Program-made: the position numbers and the translations under genes
Shown: positions 10,980-19,620 of the stretch, piece by piece
Position numbering within the stretch: the first letter of the stretch is position 1
Layout of the letters: every line of letters starts with the position of its first letter
Origin: Patulibacter sp052039575
GTDB taxonomy: Bacteria > Actinomycetota > Thermoleophilia > Solirubrobacterales > Solirubrobacteraceae
Reading direction: 5' to 3'
Length of the DNA: 48,195 nt
Assembly (NCBI GenBank): GCA_052039575.1
Contig: JBQGEK010000305.1
Span: 1-48,195 of the forward strand
The notes under the pieces: model-generated
What the model saw: the letters and a program-made list of their open reading frames with translations, nothing else
What the model was told of the DNA's origin: nothing
Database searches by the model: none

Positions 10980-11735
10980 CTACTGGCCCCGGACGTCCGC
11001 CACGGCCTCGGCGATCGCCTTCGCGGGGCTCTCGAAGCGCGCAACGTCGACGCGGCGGAACGACTCCGGCCGCTCGTCGCGGGTCGGCCGCACGAAGACG
11101 GTCGGCGTGCCCGGAACCTGCAGCTTGGCGTCGAGGAACGCAGCGGCCTCGTCGAGCTCGCGGGACGCCGGTGTCGACGCCATGTCGATGGTCGCGCCAC
11201 GCAACAGGGGCGATGCGTTGGCGAAGCCCTCGAGCAACGGCTGGTCGATCCACGTCTTCGCGCTGCTGCCCTGGTTGTAGAGCACCAGTTCCGCCATCGG
11301 CCACGCCTGGTCGGTCGCCGCCAGGTTGTGGACCGCGGTACGGCCGTCCCGGTCGTCCTCGCCGAACGACTCGGCGGCGAGCAACCGCAGCTCGATCGCC
11401 GCCTGCCCGGTGCGCACCAGGTCGCGGATCAGCTCGGCCTGCGGCCCGAGCGCGAACGTCTTGCAGGCCGGGCACTTGAGGTCGGCGAAGGTCACGATCG
11501 TGACCGGCGCCTGCGGATCGCCGAGCGTGATCCCCCGCTGGGGAATCCCGTCCAGCAGCGCCGAGGTCTCCTCGACCCCGCGCACGCCGTCGACCACCGA
11601 CGCGTCCGACGCCGGATCGTCGCCGCCGAACGAGCCGAGCGCGATCAGCGCGCCGACCAGCACCATCGCCGCGAGCAGCGCGGCGCCGACCAGCTGGCCG
11701 CGCCGCGCGACGTCACCCCTCGAATCCGCGCTCAC
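10980..11735 (-). CDS. Membrane-anchored DsbA-like thioredoxin-fold protein
   Basis: A 251-residue protein with one N-terminal membrane segment (LVGAALLAAMVLVGALIAL, about residues 15-33) followed by an exported DsbA-type thioredoxin domain. The active-site motif is Cys-Pro-Ala-Cys in FADLKCPACKTFA, and the cis-Pro loop is VPGTPTVFV. A helical insertion sits between. Expected to handle disulfide exchange in exported proteins, recycled by the adjacent VKOR. The GTG start at 11735 overlaps the VKOR stop by four bases. Confidence 0.88.
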   Translation of the reverse strand: MSADSRGDVARRGQLVGAALLAAMVLVGALIALGSFGGDDPASDASVVDGVRGVEETSALLDGIPQRGITLGDPQAPVTIVTFADLKCPACKTFALGPQAELIRDLVRTGQAAIELRLLAAESFGEDDRDGRTAVHNLAATDQAWPMAELVLYNQGSSAKTWIDQPLLEGFANASPLLRGATIDMASTPASRELDEAAAFLDAKLQVPGTPTVFVRPTRDERPESFRRVDVARFESPAKAIAEAVADVRGQ

Positions 11736-12196
11736 GCGGCGATCGCACCCTCGTCCTCGCCCTCGTCGAAGCCGACGAGCGGGGACTGCGGGTCGTCCGG
11801 CCCGAGCACGAACCGGGTGGCGCTGATGATGAACAGCAGCGTCATCGCCGCCGCGCTGCCGGTGCAGAACGGGCAGAACGCACCGATCGTGATGTACGCG
11901 CGGTACATCAGGTACATCGAGAACAGGAAGCCGACGCCGGTCACCACGACCAGCAGCAGCCGCGCTGTCTCACCGCGCAGCGAGAGCAGGATCAGCGCGC
12001 CGACGTAGCCCGCCACCCCGAATGCCGTGACGGGGATGCCGGCCATCTCGGACCACCGCGACTGCTGCACCGCGCTGCACCCGGCGGCCAGGCACTGGCC
12101 GCCGGACGCGAGCTTGGTGTACGTCAGGTATGCCGCGCACCCCAACCCGATGGCCGCGATCAGGTACGACGCGATTCTCAGGTTGCGGTCGCGCAT
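11732..12196 (-). CDS. VKOR-family disulfide-generating membrane protein
   Basis: A 154-residue integral membrane protein of the vitamin K epoxide reductase family, the actinobacterial counterpart of DsbB. Four membrane helices are visible. The loop cysteine pair is seen as GGQCLAAGCSAVQQ, and the redox-active CPFC motif lies in GAFCPFCTGS at the start of the last helix. It passes electrons from DsbA-like partners to quinone. It is translated between two DsbA-like genes: its ATG at 12196 overlaps the upstream stop by one base and its own stop overlaps the next start, so the three form one unit. Confidence 0.92.
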   Translation of the reverse strand: MRDRNLRIASYLIAAIGLGCAAYLTYTKLASGGQCLAAGCSAVQQSRWSEMAGIPVTAFGVAGYVGALILLSLRGETARLLLVVVTGVGFLFSMYLMYRAYITIGAFCPFCTGSAAAMTLLFIISATRFVLGPDDPQSPLVGFDEGEDEGAIAA

Positions 12197-13035
12197 CAGC
12201 GCGTCGCCTTGGCGTTCTTCGTGGCCTCGTCGACGGCGGCGCCGATGTCCTCGACGCTGTTGAAGTTCGGCACGTGGGTGTACTCGTTCGTGCCGCGCGC
12301 CTGGACGTAGACCGACGGGGTCCCCTGGACGCTGAGCGCGGTCGCCAGCTTCTCGGACGCCTCGGTCAGCTTCTTGCTCTCCGCGGTCTCGCCGGTGTTG
12401 AGCTGGTCGACCTCGACGCCCGGCGTGCCCCCGGCGATCGCCTTGAGCTTGCGGTCGGTGGCCCAGGTCTCACCCTCGTTGCCCTGGTTGTTGAAGAGCA
12501 TGTTGAGGTAGTTGAAGAAGGTGTTCTGCGGGACCAGGTTGTAGGCCGCGTTGCGGGCCGCCTCGCCGTCCGTCGTGCCGCCGGCGGCGTCACGGAAGTT
12601 CACGAGATTGACCTTGAGGTTGGCCTTGCCCGTGCGGACCAGGTCCTCGACGACCTTCGGGTGCGTCTCCACCGCGTGCAGCTGGCACGCCGGGCACTTG
12701 ATGTCGGCGATCTCGATGATCGTCGCCGGAGCGTTCGGGTCGCCGAGCACCTCGCCGTTCTGCGGGATGCCCTCGTAGAGCGCGGCCGTCTGGTCGGCGC
12801 CCTTGACCTCGACCTTCTGGCCGTCGACCGTGACGTCCTGCGACGCGAGGTTCTCCGTCGCGTCACCGCGGAAGAGGCCGAGCGCGAGCACCAGCGCGAC
12901 CACGGCGACGATCGCGACGCCGGCGCCGCCGAGCAGCTTCAGGCGCTTTGACCGTTCACGCGCCGCCCGCTCCGCTGCTTCGCGTTCGAGGCGCGCCTTG
13001 CGGGCAGCCTCCTGCTTCTTCTTTGCTCCGGACAT
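12196..13035 (-). CDS. DsbA-family thiol:disulfide protein, membrane anchored
   Basis: This is a 279-residue protein. It has a Lys/Ala/Glu-rich cytoplasmic tail (about residues 1-33), one membrane helix (LLGGAGVAIVAVVALVLAL) and an exported DsbA/DSBA-like domain with CPAC in ADIKCPACQLHA and cis-Pro in VQGTPSVYV. I start it at the ATG at 13035, which gives the basic tail MSGAKKKQEAA; earlier in-frame starts only add a few residues. It shares fold and motif with the third gene of this unit, so the operon carries two paralogous oxidases and one VKOR. Confidence 0.88.
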   Translation of the reverse strand: MSGAKKKQEAARKARLEREAAERAARERSKRLKLLGGAGVAIVAVVALVLALGLFRGDATENLASQDVTVDGQKVEVKGADQTAALYEGIPQNGEVLGDPNAPATIIEIADIKCPACQLHAVETHPKVVEDLVRTGKANLKVNLVNFRDAAGGTTDGEAARNAAYNLVPQNTFFNYLNMLFNNQGNEGETWATDRKLKAIAGGTPGVEVDQLNTGETAESKKLTEASEKLATALSVQGTPSVYVQARGTNEYTHVPNFNSVEDIGAAVDEATKNAKATR

Positions 13036-13109
13036 GCGGAGCATTGTGCCGTATCTGCAAGCGCGCACCCTGAACGGGTGATAAACGCAAGCTGAGGGGC
13101 CAAGACCAT

Positions 13110-13133
13110 CCGTACACCACGTGAGGTGTACGG
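13110..13133. promoter_or_regulatory. Perfect 9-bp hairpin between copD-like and dsbA-like genes
   Basis: CCGTACACC (13110-13118) and GGTGTACGG (13125-13133) pair perfectly around a 6-base loop. It lies 20 bases beyond the CopD gene stop and 75 bases upstream of the DsbA-like start. There is no U-tract, so it may be a weak terminator or an operator/attenuator for the redox operon. Confidence 0.35.
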
Positions 13134-13152
13134 CGCAACTCAGGCGGTCCGT

Positions 13153-14649
13153 TCAGCGAATCCGGACGGGCAGCGATGTCGCCACCGGCTCACCCGCCGG
13201 GCCCGGAACGGCGAGCTCGAACTTCCAGCTGCCCCGGGCTCCCAGCGGCACGCCCGTGGCCTTCCAGCGACCGGGGCCGACGGCCGTGGCGGTCACGTCG
13301 ACCGGGGTATCCGACGATCCGGTCCGTCCCGGCGGCACCGCGCGCACCCGCAGCTCGCGCGCGCCGGCGATCGGCCCTCCCTCGGCATCGACGACCGTGA
13401 GGTGCATCACGTTGTCCCCCGTGCGCCCGGGCTCCACCGTCAACTGGAGGTCGCGGCCGGCCACGGTCTGCGCGACCGTCGCCGGCTGCCCCGCCAGCGT
13501 CTTCGGCGTCGGATACCCCGCGAGCGCCCCGGTGACGAGCAGCACCGCGACCAGCAGCAGCGCCTCGCTGCGGATCGCCGTGCGGACGTGCCGCGCGGCC
13601 TGCTCCGGATCGGGCGGGGCACCGCCGCCCGGTTCCGCCGCCGCGGCAGAGGAGCCCGACCGCTCTCCGTCGGCCGGCGGCTCGCCCGCGATCGCCCGGT
13701 CGAGCCGCGGCATCAGGTACTCGCGCTGCAGCACGGCGATCGCGATCACGATCAGCAGCAGCACCACCTTGGCGAAGAGCGCCCGACCGTAGGCGGTGTC
13801 GGCCAGGTCGTAGAGCGTCGTCAGGTAGAGCAGCGAGAGCGCGGTGCCCGCCAGCGTCAGCACCGCCACCGACGTCAGCGCGACCGGCGAGAACCGCTGC
13901 AGCACGGCACCCGACAGCCGCGTCCGCGCGAGACCGACGGGCAGCGACCGAACCGCGGCCGGCACCACCAGCAGCAGCGCGAACAGGCCGCCGACCCAGG
14001 CACCCATCGCCGCGACGTGGACGATCTCGATCGGGACCAGGGCGATCGCGGGCGACGACACCGCCGCGTTGCCGCCGAGCGCGGGAGCGACGTTCAGCAC
14101 CGCAAGCAGCACCAATGCCGCGGCCGGCCCGGGCGTGTTCCCGCCCGCCGCGGACCGCGAGATCGCCGGGCCGATCGCCGCGAGCCCGGCGAAGGCCAGC
14201 GCGGCGACCGCGAACCAGGCTCCGGGGCGGGTCCCGAGCGCGTCGAGCACCCCGTCCCCCGCGCGCTGCGCGTGCAGCAGCACGGCCGCGACCGCCGCCA
14301 CGATGCCGACGGCGGCGAACCCCCACAGCGCGCGTTCCGCGACCCGGGCGAAGGTCGTGTCCGCCGGAGCCTCGACCGTTCCGGCGCGCCGCAGCGGCCG
14401 CCAGACCGCCACGACGAGCACGAGCAGACCCGTCACCGCCCCGATCGCGAGCAGCCAGGCACCGCGGGCGACGGAGAGCGCGGTACCGGCTCCGGCGCCG
14501 AGGACCACCCACCCGGCGGCGACCACGCCCCCGAACAGCGCGGCGAGCATGATCCCCAGGAGCACCCGCCGCGACACGGGCTCGAACCGTACCGACGATC
14601 CGTCGCCCTCGCGTCGTCCGCGCACACCGCCGATGATGACGGCGTGCAC
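13153..14649 (-). CDS. CopD-family copper-resistance membrane protein with C-terminal YtkA/FixH-like domain
   Basis: About 498 residues with at least eight hydrophobic segments, including the CopD signature region (IEIVHVAAMGAWVGGLFALLLVVPAAV), where the conserved His and Trp lie. A Pro/Ala/Ser-rich cytoplasmic loop follows (SGSSAAAAEPGGG). After the last helix there is an exported beta-rich domain of about 110 residues (DLQLTVEPGRTGDNVMHLTVVD) of the YtkA/FixH type often fused to CopD. There is no CopC domain. The start is uncertain: GTG at 14649 or 14625, both ahead of the first helix. Probably acts in copper import or handling; inferred from family. Confidence 0.8.
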   Translation of the reverse strand: MHAVIIGGVRGRREGDGSSVRFEPVSRRVLLGIMLAALFGGVVAAGWVVLGAGAGTALSVARGAWLLAIGAVTGLLVLVVAVWRPLRRAGTVEAPADTTFARVAERALWGFAAVGIVAAVAAVLLHAQRAGDGVLDALGTRPGAWFAVAALAFAGLAAIGPAISRSAAGGNTPGPAAALVLLAVLNVAPALGGNAAVSSPAIALVPIEIVHVAAMGAWVGGLFALLLVVPAAVRSLPVGLARTRLSGAVLQRFSPVALTSVAVLTLAGTALSLLYLTTLYDLADTAYGRALFAKVVLLLIVIAIAVLQREYLMPRLDRAIAGEPPADGERSGSSAAAAEPGGGAPPDPEQAARHVRTAIRSEALLLVAVLLVTGALAGYPTPKTLAGQPATVAQTVAGRDLQLTVEPGRTGDNVMHLTVVDAEGGPIAGARELRVRAVPPGRTGSSDTPVDVTATAVGPGRWKATGVPLGARGSWKFELAVPGPAGEPVATSLPVRIR

Positions 14650-14684
14650 CCAATCGGCGACACGCTCCCCCTGATCGGGGTATC

Positions 14685-15494
14685 GTGCGCTCCATGGACG
14701 GGACCGAACGACCGCGACGCCGGCGCACGCGCACTGCGATCGCGTTGGGCGGTGCCCTGGTCCTGGTCGGCGGCGGCTTCGCCGTGACCGCCGCGACGGG
14801 CGCGGAGAAGGACCCGGCGCACCAACTTCGTGCCTGGACGCTCGACGCACCAGCGCTCCCGCTACCGGTCGACGAGAGCCCGGCACCGGCTGCCGCCGAA
14901 GCGTCGACCGGTGACGCCGACGCCGGCTCGGGCGACGGCGAGCGCCCCGGCGACCGCGGCTCACGCGATGCCGAGCCCGACACCCTCCCGTCCGGTGCCG
15001 CGAGCGATGCCGACGTGGAGGCCGCCCTCGCCGAGGCGCTCGGCGCCACGTCGGGGGGCAAGGGCCTGGTCAGCCGCGCCACGCTCAACCGTGACGGCAC
15101 GGCCACGATCCCGCCGGACGCACCGCCGCGCGTGGCCGCGATCATCCAGGCCGGCAACGAGGTCGCGCGCAAGCCGTACGTCTACGGCGGCGGCCACGGC
15201 CGGTTCGCCAACTCGGTCTGGAGCGACACCGCCTACGACTGCTCCGGATCGATCAGCTTCACGCTGGCCGCGGCCGGGATGATCGACCACCCGATGACGT
15301 CGGGCCAGCTCGCCGACTGGGGCGAGGACGGCCCCGGCAAGTGGGTCACGATCTACGCCAACGCCGAGCACACCTTCATGTTCGTGGCGGGCCTGCGGTT
15401 CGACACCTCAGGGCGGCAGATCACGGGGTCGCGCTGGCAGACCGCGCCGCGCAACCTGAGCGGCTTCAAGGTCGTCCACCCGAAGGGGCTCTAG
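14685..15494 (+). CDS. Secreted NlpC/P60-like peptidoglycan hydrolase
   Basis: A 269-residue protein with an Arg-rich N terminus and one hydrophobic segment (TAIALGGALVLVGGGFAVTAA), then a low-complexity Ala/Asp/Gly linker (about residues 60-125). The C-terminal domain resembles NlpC/P60 cysteine peptidases: PYVYGGGHG then YDCSGSISF with Cys186, and His229 in NAEHTFMF. It would cut peptides in the wall outside the membrane. The usual WGG motif is VYGGGHG here. GTG at 14685 and ATG at 14694 are both possible starts, and GGGG at 14676-14680 serves as a weak ribosome site. It is divergent from the CopD gene. Confidence 0.75.
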   Translation: MRSMDGTERPRRRRTRTAIALGGALVLVGGGFAVTAATGAEKDPAHQLRAWTLDAPALPLPVDESPAPAAAEASTGDADAGSGDGERPGDRGSRDAEPDTLPSGAASDADVEAALAEALGATSGGKGLVSRATLNRDGTATIPPDAPPRVAAIIQAGNEVARKPYVYGGGHGRFANSVWSDTAYDCSGSISFTLAAAGMIDHPMTSGQLADWGEDGPGKWVTIYANAEHTFMFVAGLRFDTSGRQITGSRWQTAPRNLSGFKVVHPKGL

Positions 15495-15515
15495 CCCCGA
15501 CCGCGTTCCCGCGCG

Positions 15516-16808
15516 TCAGCGAGTCGCAGCGCGGCGCTCCGGGGTCACCCGGAAGATCCCGCCACCGCCGCTGCTGACCAGGAAGCCGCCGTCGTCGTCC
15601 GCGAGGAACGCCGTCAGGTTGCGTACGCGGACCGGCTCGTCGCGCATCACCAGCGGCACGCGGCCGCTGACCGCGACCGACCAGATCTGCCCGCTGCACT
15701 GGTCACCGAACAGGTACCGACCGTCGAACGGCGAGCGCTCCCGGCGGACGACGACCCCGCCGGTGATCCCGCAGCCCCCTTCGGGAACGAACGACGCCAC
15801 CGGCCATGACAGCGGACCCTCGACGGTCAGCTCGCGGTTGGCCTGGTTGCGCACCCCGTCGTACCCGGCCCAGCCGAAGTTGGCCGGCGGCTTCGGCTTC
15901 TTCAGCCGCTCGGCGGAGAGCCGGTTGACCTCCTGGGTCTGGCGCTGCGCGCGGTCGAGGCCGACGTCGGCGATCCAGAGATCGCCGGTGTCGCGGTCGA
16001 ACGACAGCCGCCACGGGTCGCGGAGCCCGTAGGCGACCATCTCCCAGCGTCCGTTGGTCGCCTCGATCCGCGCCGCGATCCGGGTGTCCAACTCGTCGGT
16101 CGTCCCGTCCGGGCCGGCCAACGCCGCCGGCGGCTCGGGGTCGTCAGCCAGGTCGTAGCGCAGCACCTTGCCGAGCATCGACTCCAGGTTCTGGCCGTTC
16201 TCGCGCGGGTCGTACGCCGAGCCACCGTCGCCGATCCCGACGTAGAGCCACCCGTCGGGACCGACCGCGAGCTGACCTCCGTTGTGGTTCCCGTACGGCT
16301 GCTCTACGACGAGCAGCTCCTCGGCCGAGAACGGGTCGACCGCCCCGTCGACCACCCGGTACACGACGACGCGGTTGCGGTACCGCGCGTCGGTGTAGTG
16401 GACCGCGATCCGCGGGTCGCGGTCGTACCCGGGCAGGAACACGGCCCCGAGCAGGCCCTGCTCGCCCTTGAACTCGACCACCGCGCGCAGGTCGAGGAAC
16501 GGCACGCCGGGCGCGGGGCGGTTGCCGTCGAGCCAGCGGGCGGTACCCGCCTGCTCGACGACCAGGATCCGCTCGCGGTTGCCCGGCTCGCGCAGCATCG
16601 CCACCGGGCGGACGAAGCCCCGCGCGACGGTCTCCCGGTGCAGCGGCTCCGCCCCGTCGGTCGACTGCACGGAAGGGCGGCCATGCAGCGGTGCCGCGGG
16701 CCTCGGAGGTGCTTCGGGGGTGGTCTCCTCGGCCACGGTGGTCGACCCACCGCACCCCGCGGTCACTACGGCTACCAGCACCGGCAGCGCTATCCACGCC
16801 CTCCGCAT
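15516..16808 (-). CDS. PQQ-type soluble sugar dehydrogenase (glucose/sorbosone), lipoprotein
   Basis: A 430-residue lipoprotein (lipobox VTAGCGG, Cys19) with a six-bladed beta-propeller of the glucose/sorbosone dehydrogenase family. Key features are the N-terminal blade (RPVAMLREPGNRERILVVEQAG), GNHNGGQLAVGPDGWLYVGIGDGG with the catalytic-site His of the family, and the RDPWRLSFD repeat. A disulfide loop is possible in EGGCGITGG...GDQCSG. Proteins of this family oxidise aldose sugars with PQQ, but many actinobacterial members have no proven substrate. It is convergent with the NlpC/P60 gene and divergent from the MurD2-like gene. Confidence 0.85.
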   Translation of the reverse strand: MRRAWIALPVLVAVVTAGCGGSTTVAEETTPEAPPRPAAPLHGRPSVQSTDGAEPLHRETVARGFVRPVAMLREPGNRERILVVEQAGTARWLDGNRPAPGVPFLDLRAVVEFKGEQGLLGAVFLPGYDRDPRIAVHYTDARYRNRVVVYRVVDGAVDPFSAEELLVVEQPYGNHNGGQLAVGPDGWLYVGIGDGGSAYDPRENGQNLESMLGKVLRYDLADDPEPPAALAGPDGTTDELDTRIAARIEATNGRWEMVAYGLRDPWRLSFDRDTGDLWIADVGLDRAQRQTQEVNRLSAERLKKPKPPANFGWAGYDGVRNQANRELTVEGPLSWPVASFVPEGGCGITGGVVVRRERSPFDGRYLFGDQCSGQIWSVAVSGRVPLVMRDEPVRVRNLTAFLADDDGGFLVSSGGGGIFRVTPERRAATR

Positions 16809-16884
16809 CGACCTTCCAGAATACGGAGCCGGGCGCGGACGCGACGCGCGCGGGCTTCGGTGCCGGTCCGGCTACCCTCCTGGG

Positions 16885-18372
16885 GTGCGCAGTGGTTCGA
16901 TCCCGATTCCCCCCGCGGACCTGCGGGTCGCGGACCTCGCCGGCCGCACGGTCGGGATCTGGGGCGCGGGCCGCGAGGCCACCGCCGCGCTGCGGGCGCT
17001 GCGCACCCACGCGCCGGGCAGCACCGCGCTGGTCGCGACGTCGACCGCGCCGCCCGCCGACGCCCCACCGCTGCCGTTCGACCACGTGCCGTGGCTGCAC
17101 GGCGACGCCGGACTCGAGGCGCTCGGTCGCTGCGACGTGGTGATCCGCTCGGCCGGCGTACCGGTGCGCTCGGCCGAAGCCGCGCGAGTCCGTGCCGGCG
17201 GGGCGGTCATCACCAGCGGAACCGCGCTCTGGTTCGCCGAGCGGGTCGACCGCGAGACGGTGATCGGCGTCACCGGCACCAAGGGCAAGAGCACGACCAG
17301 CTCGTTGATCCACCACCTGCTCGGCCGCGCCGGGGTGCGCAGCCGGCTGGTCGGCAACATCGGGCGGCCGCTGCTCGACGAGCTGGATCCGGACGACCCG
17401 CCGGACGCCTGGGTCGTCGAGCTGTCCAGCTACCAGCTCAGTGACCTGCCGAGGGCCCCGACGATCGCCGTCGTCACCAACCTGCTGCGCGACCATCTGC
17501 CGTGGCACGGCGACGAGCGGAGCTACCACGACGACAAGTTGCGGATCCTCACCGCGGAGGCCGAGGGACCCCCCACCCGCCGTCGCAACCCGCGGATGGC
17601 GATCCTCTCGCACGCCGATCCGCGGTTGCGGGCCGCGGCCGAGGACCTCGCCGCTCCCGTGCTGTGGGTCGACGATCCCCACGGGCTGCACGTCGCGGGG
17701 GGTGAGATCCGCAACGGCAGCCTCGTGCTCGGTCCGATCGCCGACCTGCCGCTGCGCGGCGTGATCGGGGGCCGCAACGTCTGCGCCGCACTCGAGGCGG
17801 TGCACGCGCTGGGCTACGAGATCCCCGACGTCGTCGACGCGCTGCGCGACTTCGCCCCGCTGCCGCACCGCCAGCAGGTGGTCGGGCGCGGCGCCGGCCG
17901 GACCTGGGTCGACGACTCGATCTCGACCACGCCGGAGGCCGCCCTGGCCGCGGTCGCCGCCTTCGCCCCCGGGCCGGTGGTGCTGATCGCGGGCGGCGAC
18001 CACCGCGACCAGGACTACCGCGAGCTTGCCCGCGCGCTGACGGCGGGCGAGATCCCGACCGGGGCGCTCGGCGAGCCTCCGGCCCGGGTCTCGGTGTCCG
18101 GGCTGGTCACCCTGCCCGGCACCGGACCCGAGATCGCCGCCGAGGTCGCGGCCGCCGGGGCCAATGACCCGACGCTGCGGACGATCCCGACCGAGCAGGT
18201 CACGGGTGACGACCCCGACGCCGTGATGCGGGCCGCCGTCGCCGCTGCCGCCGCGCTGGCCCCCGTCGGCGCGACCGTGCTGCTCTCGCCGGCCGCTCCG
18301 AGCCACAACGTCTTCCGCGACTTCGAGGACCGCGGCGACCGCTTCGCCGCCGCGATCTCCGGAGTCGCCTGA
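16885..18372 (+). CDS. murD2: UDP-MurNAc-L-alanine:glutamate ligase, MurD/MurD2-like
   Basis: A 495-residue Mur ligase. The ATP-binding loop is TGTKGKSTTSS (residues 130-140); the N-terminal Rossmann domain carries WGAGREATAA; the central domain has VELSSYQLSDL and VTNLLRDHLPWHG; the C-terminal domain contains HRQQVVGRGAGRTWVDDSISTTPEA. This pattern is MurD. The GTG start at 16885 follows TCCTGGG directly. It stands outside a dcw cluster and close to a MurL-like epimerase gene (19621-21039), as in Xanthomonas and some actinobacteria where MurD2 adds L-Glu rather than D-Glu and MurL then epimerises it. The L-Glu preference is inferred from that partnership; an ordinary MurD is the alternative. 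Confidence 0.85.
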   Translation: MRSGSIPIPPADLRVADLAGRTVGIWGAGREATAALRALRTHAPGSTALVATSTAPPADAPPLPFDHVPWLHGDAGLEALGRCDVVIRSAGVPVRSAEAARVRAGGAVITSGTALWFAERVDRETVIGVTGTKGKSTTSSLIHHLLGRAGVRSRLVGNIGRPLLDELDPDDPPDAWVVELSSYQLSDLPRAPTIAVVTNLLRDHLPWHGDERSYHDDKLRILTAEAEGPPTRRRNPRMAILSHADPRLRAAAEDLAAPVLWVDDPHGLHVAGGEIRNGSLVLGPIADLPLRGVIGGRNVCAALEAVHALGYEIPDVVDALRDFAPLPHRQQVVGRGAGRTWVDDSISTTPEAALAAVAAFAPGPVVLIAGGDHRDQDYRELARALTAGEIPTGALGEPPARVSVSGLVTLPGTGPEIAAEVAAAGANDPTLRTIPTEQVTGDDPDAVMRAAVAAAAALAPVGATVLLSPAAPSHNVFRDFEDRGDRFAAAISGVA

Positions 18373-18376
18373 CGCC

Positions 18377-19618
18377 TCAGACCGCCGCGCGCAGGTCCGG
18401 CGCCAGGTCGCCGCCCGTGCCGACCTCGACGCCGTCGAGCCCCAGCCAGCCGGCCATCGTCCTGAGCTCCTCCGCGAGCGCTTCGGCGACGACGCGTCGT
18501 TCTGGGACGTCGGGCTCGGCGTGGGCTGCCTGGACCCGCAGTGCGCCCGCCGCACGGTCGGCCTTGAGGTCGACGCGGGCGACCAGCTGCTCGCCGAGCA
18601 GGAACGGCAGCACGTAGTAGCCGTGCACCCGCTTCTCGCGCGGGACGTAGATCTCCAAGCGGTACCGGAACCCGAACAGCGCCTCGGTCCGATCGCGTCG
18701 GAAGATCAGCGAGTCGAACGGCGACAGCAGCGCCCGTGCGTCCACGGAACGCGGACGTCGGGCGTCGACGTGACGGTAGGCCGGGCGGTTCCACCCCTCG
18801 ACCCGTACCGGCTCGAGCTCGCCGGACGCCACCAGCGCGTCGATCGCAGGCCGTGCCTGCGGCGCGCTCAACCGGAAGTAGTCGCGCAGGCAGGGGGCCG
18901 TCGCGACCCCGTGGGCCCGCGCGGCGATCCGCACCAGCTCGCGGATCGCCTCGTCCTGCGTCGGCTCGGGCAGCGCCAGCACCTCCGCCGGCAGCACCCG
19001 CTCGGGCAGGTCGTAGCGCCGCTCGAACTGCGCGGTCCGGCCGGCCGAGGTGACCCGCCCACAGAAGAACAGGTACTCGAGGATCCGTTTGACGGGGGAC
19101 CAGTTCCAGGCGTAGCCATTGCCCTGGCGCGGCCCCGCGAGCTGCGTCAGGTGCCGCTCTGCGTCGACGGCGGTGATCGGTCCGTGCTCGGCGACCACCG
19201 CCGCGACGGCGTCGACGGCGGCGGTGTCCGCGCCCGCCCGCCGAATCCCCGCCCACGCCTCGTCGTCGACCCGGGCCATCCGCCACCGCAGCAGGCGGTG
19301 CGTCTCGGGTGGAACGAACGACGCCTCGTGCGCCCAGTACTCGACGAGGCGACGCGGCGACCGGGCGGACGCACGGTCGAGCAGCGCCAGGTCGTACGGG
19401 CCGATCCGGCTGAACAGCGGCAGGTGATGCGCCCGGGTGAGCACGTTGACCGAGTCGATCTGCAGCAGGCCGATCCGGTCGAGCGTGCGCTGCAGGTGCG
19501 CGGCGGTCGGTCGCGCGGGCCGGCGACGGTGCGCCGGATCGGCAAACCCCTGGGCCGCCAGCGCGATCCGCCGCGCGGCGTCCGCCGGCAGCGGCCTCGG
19601 CGACGTGGCCCCGCCCAC
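18377..19618 (-). CDS. YcaQ/AlkZ-like winged-helix DNA glycosylase
   Basis: A 413-residue protein of the HTH_42 (YcaQ/AlkZ) family, DNA glycosylases that remove bulky alkylated bases and unhook interstrand crosslinks. The catalytic Gln-x-Asp lies in IGLLQIDSVNVL (Gln53, Asp55), followed by the characteristic RAHHLPLFSRIGPYD. Three winged helices are predicted by the long helical stretches, and the late SPFDSLIFRRDR is typical. The GTG start at 19618 is two bases after the stop of the MurL-like gene, which argues for coupling. It is convergent with the MurD2-like gene. The link to wall synthesis is probably only positional. Confidence 0.85.
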   Translation of the reverse strand: MGGATSPRPLPADAARRIALAAQGFADPAHRRRPARPTAAHLQRTLDRIGLLQIDSVNVLTRAHHLPLFSRIGPYDLALLDRASARSPRRLVEYWAHEASFVPPETHRLLRWRMARVDDEAWAGIRRAGADTAAVDAVAAVVAEHGPITAVDAERHLTQLAGPRQGNGYAWNWSPVKRILEYLFFCGRVTSAGRTAQFERRYDLPERVLPAEVLALPEPTQDEAIRELVRIAARAHGVATAPCLRDYFRLSAPQARPAIDALVASGELEPVRVEGWNRPAYRHVDARRPRSVDARALLSPFDSLIFRRDRTEALFGFRYRLEIYVPREKRVHGYYVLPFLLGEQLVARVDLKADRAAGALRVQAAHAEPDVPERRVVAEALAEELRTMAGWLGLDGVEVGTGGDLAPDLRAAV

Positions 19619-19620
19619 GC

